DNA of 64,000 nucleotides from Micromonospora echinofusca (GTDB lineage Bacteria; Actinomycetota; Actinomycetes; Mycobacteriales; Micromonosporaceae): NCBI RefSeq assembly GCF_900091445.1, contig NZ_LT607733.1, positions 6,661,001 to 6,725,000 of the forward strand, read 5' to 3'. Shown piece by piece: positions 61,601 to 64,000 of this stretch (position 1 is its first letter; each line of letters starts with the position of its first letter). The notes under the pieces were generated by a model. It saw only the letters and a program-made list of their open reading frames with translations, ran no database searches and was not told where the DNA came from. The position numbers and the translations under genes were made by a program.

Positions 61601-62578
61601 CGTCCGGCGGCGCAACTGGTCGTCCATCCGGGGCAGGCCGGTGATCCTGCCGTTGGTGATGTGGCTGGTCAACGTCTCGTACGCCGACAGCAGGGTGGTG
61701 CGCCCGCCGGGCTCGTCACCGAAGGTCGCCAGCGTCTCCTCGTAGGCGTAGTACGCGCGGTAGGGCACCTCGACGGTGAGCCAGTAGGCCTGCCGCTCGC
61801 TGTCGGTCATGCCGCCCGGCAGGCCGGTGAACTTCTGCATGGCCAGCGACCGCCCGGCGTCGCGCTTGCTCTTCTCCCCGTCGTCGACCCGCATCGGCAC
61901 GGGCAGCACCCGGCGGGCCCGGCGTCCCTCGTAGTCCCGGACCCGGGCGGCCACCGCCGCGGCACCGTCGATGCCCTGGTCGCTGAGGGTGAAGCAGTCG
62001 ACCAGGACGTCGGGCAGGTGGATGGTGCAGATCTCGGCGACGTCGCTGATGCCGGTGCGGCTGTCGATGAGCGCGTAGTCGTAGTGCCGCTTCATGTCCT
62101 CGCGCAGCGCGTCGAAGAACTGCGCGCCGCCGAGCCGGTTGTAGAAGTTGTCCCAGTTGAGGCCGGTCACGCTGGTCGCGTAGTCGGGGTTGTGCCGGCC
62201 GGCCAGCAGCAGGTCGAGGCTGCCGCCGCCGGGGAACTCCCAGCCCACCGAGAACGCGTAGCGGTGGACGCGCGCGTACTCCCGGTGCCAGTCGCCGGGG
62301 CGGGGGTCGGCGCCGGTCTCCTCGCGCCGGCGGGCGTTCTCCCACTCGTAGTCGAGGATCAGGTCCATGACACCGCCGGTGGTGGCGACCTGCTCCGCGT
62401 CGAGGAACGGGGCGTAGAAGCGGTGCAGGCCGGGAGATTCCAGGTCCCAGTCTGCGACGAGCACCCGCTGGCCGTTCGCGGCGAGGATCCAGGCGGTGTT
62501 GGCCAGCGCCATCGTGCGGCCCGTACCGCCCTTGTAGGAGTAGAAGGTGATGACCTGCCCTTCGCGCGATGGCGTCAT
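58676..62578 (-). CDS. fxsT: FxSxx-COOH system tetratricopeptide protein (FxsT): ParA-like, NB-ARC and TPR domains
   Basis: 1300 residues. The N-terminal ParA/MinD-type ATPase (about 1-330) has VITFYSYKGGTGRTMALANT, VLVADWDLESPGLHRFYAPF and DYALIDSRTGISDVAEICTI. A linker is followed by an NB-ARC NTPase with VALRGGPGLGKTQLAIEYAH (about 500-525) and HWLLIFDNADLYEDVRPYLP, then winged-helix text. From about 860 to 1240 tetratricopeptide repeats occur, for example GRYQEALERTQRTYAASVEV and NTLVSANNLARDLRETGDYE. This combination is the FxsT protein that accompanies the FxsA peptide/FxsB radical-SAM system in actinomycetes; its role is not known. It overlaps FxsC by 4 nt (ATGA). Confidence 0.9.
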   Translation of the reverse strand: MTPSREGQVITFYSYKGGTGRTMALANTAWILAANGQRVLVADWDLESPGLHRFYAPFLDAEQVATTGGVMDLILDYEWENARRREETGADPRPGDWHREYARVHRYAFSVGWEFPGGGSLDLLLAGRHNPDYATSVTGLNWDNFYNRLGGAQFFDALREDMKRHYDYALIDSRTGISDVAEICTIHLPDVLVDCFTLSDQGIDGAAAVAARVRDYEGRRARRVLPVPMRVDDGEKSKRDAGRSLAMQKFTGLPGGMTDSERQAYWLTVEVPYRAYYAYEETLATFGDEPGGRTTLLSAYETLTSHITNGRITGLPRMDDQLRRRTVQRFERKPAVVDELILLRHAPEDQIWAEWAQAVLNSADLRVVTAVLDGPAPEPTGTAFREVRLVSRAYLAAQRSRTGPEDRAAPSWLAVHVDDTPPVPDVPVGSWTSVHDLTAEDAATHLLKLVGRTVVAAGLRPARFPGVRAGVFNAPARNARFTGREDLLRRLREELKAAGGGTPVALRGGPGLGKTQLAIEYAHRFRGAYDIIWWVAADPPQFVDVRMVELAEELGLPQTTIPETNRALRQRLSQTERRADGSPPPHWLLIFDNADLYEDVRPYLPQGNGHVLVTTRNPDWGDLARAVDVDEFERAESVAHLRARLGEHLMSVAEAERVADAVENVPIFVATVGAWLADTRTPVDEYLAGLRRTGLETEVWDLPLQRLREGSPGAYRLLQLASVLAPEISLDLLYGDQVARVIAPHDPVVAARVADRVSERDIAATLVQRMNKLALIKLDPHAHRVQVHRLLQTALRARMTDDELVTAKHEVHQILAGSRPQGEVEDPTNRQRFRMLWPHLDGSGAISCDDDDVRQLVIDRVRYIYVSGGYEQGERYARETEAVWSALLEELPPDGPEHRKLRVQLLHLRFNWANLLRSLGRFEEAYRLDEDTLRQQEELIGDSHPHTLMTAGGYGADLCTLGRYQEALERTQRTYAASVEVFGEDHRRTLNSANNLAASYRLVGMFDRALDLDGATNRRLRVVLGPEHPNTLVSANNLARDLRETGDYEGSVALLREVVTGYRNLFGDHSRAVLTAQANLAVSLRSTGDIAEAAQLLDETYQRLLATLGPTNPDTLFSRLSRTANMMLQGQNAQALTELSEVEQQFVQVFGAEHPYSLVCRINLGVALWDAGDTGTGRSLTDTTTRTMLTTLGDRHPFAMAAANNVAVFTILAGEPEKGRDRLRAVVEQLTEVLGPEHPDTLRARGNLETAHQALSGGRVSIGRMRIADRLANRVGQHHPSVVVLRDGRYVRRVLDPHPY

Positions 62579-63786
62579 CGCTCGTCCTTCCCTCGCGTCG
62601 TGTCGATCGGCCGCAGCGGCGGCAGGCCCGGGCCGGACCCCGTCGGTCCGTCGGGCGACCGGGCCGGGCGCAGGCTGGGCCGCGGGGTGACCGGGCCGTC
62701 CGGCGGGTCGACCGGGCCGTACCGGAGGAATTGTTTGCGGGCCTCGGTGACCAGCAGCGGGGTGCAGCGCTCGAACTCGTCGATCGCCCGTACCGGCATG
62801 ACCCGCGGGAACCCGGCGCCCTGCAACGTCTCGGAGACCGACTCGGGCGCCGTCTCGCCGCGCTCGTGGTCGGCGGCGATGACCAGCGGCACGACCCAGC
62901 GGGGCAGGTCGTCCAGCGCCGACCGGACGGCGGTCGCTCCGGTCGCGGCGTCCACCAGCACGACGGTGGGGCTCCGCGGCGCCAGGGCCCGGGCCGCCGC
63001 CAGGTCGACGACCCGGGTGGGCAGACCGAGCCGCTCGGCAGTCGCGGCGACGTAGTCGGCCACGGCCAGCTCGTGCTGCCCCGCGTAGGGCCGCCATCGT
63101 GCGTGGTCGGTGAGGGTGGTGACGACCAGCGCCGGGCCGACGCTGTCGGGCACCGGGTGGCTGGACAGCATCGCCGCCCGGGACCTGGCCAGCGGCTGCC
63201 TCTCCGCCACCGTGACGATCCGCTTCGCCAGTGCGCCGAGGACTCGCAGGTACTGGTCGTGGTAGGCGCTGAGCTTGCAGAGGGCGCGCAGCCCGTTCTC
63301 GGCGTAGTCGGCCCGGTCGCCGGCGTCCGGAACCAGGTCGAGGGCCCGGGTCGTCTCGGGCCGGTCGCCCCAGGACGGCAGCGGCAGCCACAGCACCGGT
63401 ACCAGGTGCTGCTCGGCCTGCGCCGGGGCGAGCCGGGTGAGCCGGCTGCGGAACGACTCGCGTTCGCCCAGGGCCCACGCGTTGCGGAAGTAGTTCGGCG
63501 AGTGCAGCGGCACGAAGACGTGCGCGAGGCTGAGCGCGTCGGTGAGCGTCTGCCGCAGGTCGGCGCCCGGGCTGACCTGGCCGTCGTAGAAGCCGGCGTC
63601 GAGGTCGCCGCCCCTGGTGGCGGCGTGCCGGACGGCGGTGGCCAGGTCGTTGAAGAACCGGTTGACCCAGTAGTCGGTGTCCGGCCGGACACCGGCCGAC
63701 AGCGGCACCGAGTGCGCGTAGCTGAGGAAGAAGTAGGTCTCCCGGCGGGGCGCGCCGCGGGGCGGGGCGGGGTCAGACCACGTCAT
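62575..63786 (-). CDS. fxsC: TIR-like protein FxsC
   Basis: 403 residues. The N-terminal TIR-like domain begins RRETYFFLSYAHSVPL and continues FFNDLATAVRHAATRGGDLD, GFYDGQVSPGADLRQTLTDA and VFVPLHSPNYFRNAWALGE, the form seen in FxsC proteins. A second alpha/beta half (ALVVTTLTDHARWRPYAGQH, RWVVPLVIAADHERGETAPE) follows, then a Pro-rich tail. It is coupled at both ends: its ATG overlaps the upstream partial gene by 14 nt, and its stop overlaps FxsT by 4 nt. The NADase residues of catalytic TIR domains are not obvious to me, so enzymatic activity is open. Confidence 0.87.
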   Translation of the reverse strand: MTWSDPAPPRGAPRRETYFFLSYAHSVPLSAGVRPDTDYWVNRFFNDLATAVRHAATRGGDLDAGFYDGQVSPGADLRQTLTDALSLAHVFVPLHSPNYFRNAWALGERESFRSRLTRLAPAQAEQHLVPVLWLPLPSWGDRPETTRALDLVPDAGDRADYAENGLRALCKLSAYHDQYLRVLGALAKRIVTVAERQPLARSRAAMLSSHPVPDSVGPALVVTTLTDHARWRPYAGQHELAVADYVAATAERLGLPTRVVDLAAARALAPRSPTVVLVDAATGATAVRSALDDLPRWVVPLVIAADHERGETAPESVSETLQGAGFPRVMPVRAIDEFERCTPLLVTEARKQFLRYGPVDPPDGPVTPRPSLRPARSPDGPTGSGPGLPPLRPIDTTRGKDER

Positions 63787-64000
63787 GTCCGCCCTCCTCG
63801 AACGTGGTACGCAACTGCCGTACGTCGGCGGGGACCTGGGCCTGCACCCAGTGCGTCTGGTAGGCCCGGGCGATGCGCTGCGCCAGCCGCCAGACCACCG
63901 CGTCGTAGGCGGCCTTGCCGGTGTCGCCGAGGCTCAGCAGGCCGTAGATGCCCTCTTCGTGGTATTGCGGGGCGATCTCCGGGGGCAGCCGGGTGGGGGT
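63773..64000 (-). CDS. C-terminal end of a further Fxs-operon protein, probably TIR-like (truncated by window edge)
   Basis: The last 75 residues of a leftward gene: APQYHEEGIYGLLSLGDTGK, AAYDAVVWRLAQRIARAYQT and a short tail ending GGHDVV. The YHEEGIYGLL...Y...V.RLA.RI pattern is the end of the TIR-like fold used by FxsC-type proteins. The frame is open to the right edge, so the gene continues beyond the window. Close overlap with FxsC shows that they share an operon. Confidence 0.7.
   Translation of the reverse strand, partial: TPTRLPPEIAPQYHEEGIYGLLSLGDTGKAAYDAVVWRLAQRIARAYQTHWVQAQVPADVRQLRTTFEEGGHDVV

Noticed and set aside
1..64000. tRNA, rRNA, CRISPR arrays, transposases, phage genes
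   Set aside because: I found no matching motifs, repeat arrays or terminal inverted repeats on either strand by reading; a covariance-model scan could still reveal small RNAs.

Overview
The window is about 74% GC by eye, with very strong third-position G/C bias, frequent GTG starts, GGAGG-type ribosome binding sites and dense stop/start overlaps. Gene content (AfsR-type TPR regulator, type I PKS, MbtI-type salicylate synthase, an FxsC/FxsT system) points to a filamentous actinomycete. Micromonosporaceae is my best guess from the overall style; nothing in the sequence proves the genus. I see no rRNA, tRNA, CRISPR array, insertion sequence or attachment site.

Layout. Positions 1-3.8 kb hold an edge-truncated TPR regulator, an alpha/beta hydrolase and a secreted beta-propeller protein, probably outside the cluster. 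Positions 3.8-53 kb look like one large biosynthetic gene cluster. (a) 3.8-13.9 kb: a deoxysugar block with a nucleotidylyltransferase, 2,3-dehydratase, 3-ketoreductase, PLP/Fe-S 3-dehydratase, 4-ketoreductase and two glycosyltransferases, plus an aspartokinase-like ACT-only protein and a phosphopantetheinyl transferase. (b) 14.1-31.9 kb: a single rightward operon of 13 genes. It has a SagB-like double flavin oxidoreductase, two atypical acyl-CoA-dehydrogenase-like proteins, a stand-alone AMP ligase and carrier protein, a DapB-like reductase, an AMP-ligase/ACP fusion, one PKS module (KS-AT-KR-DH-ACP), a hydroxymalonyl-ACP set (FkbK/J/I/H-like, no O-methyltransferase) and a type II thioesterase. 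(c) 31.9-36.6 kb: a degenerate class II DAHP-synthase homologue, a MonCI/PyrE3-type flavoprotein and a Tat-exported bicovalent flavin oxidase. (d) 36.7-48.0 kb: a leftward block with a salicyl-AMP ligase, an SgcC4-like MIO tyrosine aminomutase, a C-A-PCP NRPS, a free C protein, a free PCP and an Eis-like acetyltransferase. (e) 48.4-52.9 kb: salicylate synthase, an enediyne-type epoxide hydrolase, a P450 and a SnoaL-like protein. Two near-perfect hairpins at 52.3-52.4 kb mark a likely right boundary of the co-directional genes.

How the genes may work together (inference). Chorismate gives salicylate, which is adenylated by a ligase with the Cys/Leu salicylate signature. Tyrosine becomes beta-tyrosine and is activated on the C-A-PCP protein. 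A second acid, perhaps drawn from the aspartate pathway, is loaded on a carrier protein, oxidised by flavoenzymes and extended by the PKS module. A 2,3,6-trideoxyhexose (amicetose/rhodinose type) is attached and may be oxidised outside the cell. The set resembles the beta-tyrosine/epoxide-hydrolase half of a nine-membered enediyne cluster, but no enediyne core PKS is present. I cannot match the combination to a named product, so it is a good candidate for an undescribed hybrid pathway.

Positions 53.5-64 kb are ordinary flanking genes: a small membrane peptide, a VOC-protein remnant, an ABC exporter with a MerR-type leaderless promoter, an FMN split-barrel protein, an RluA-type pseudouridine synthase and a hydrolase. 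Then come FxsT and FxsC, the accessory proteins of the FxSxx-COOH radical-SAM peptide system, whose precursor and maturase should lie just past the right edge.
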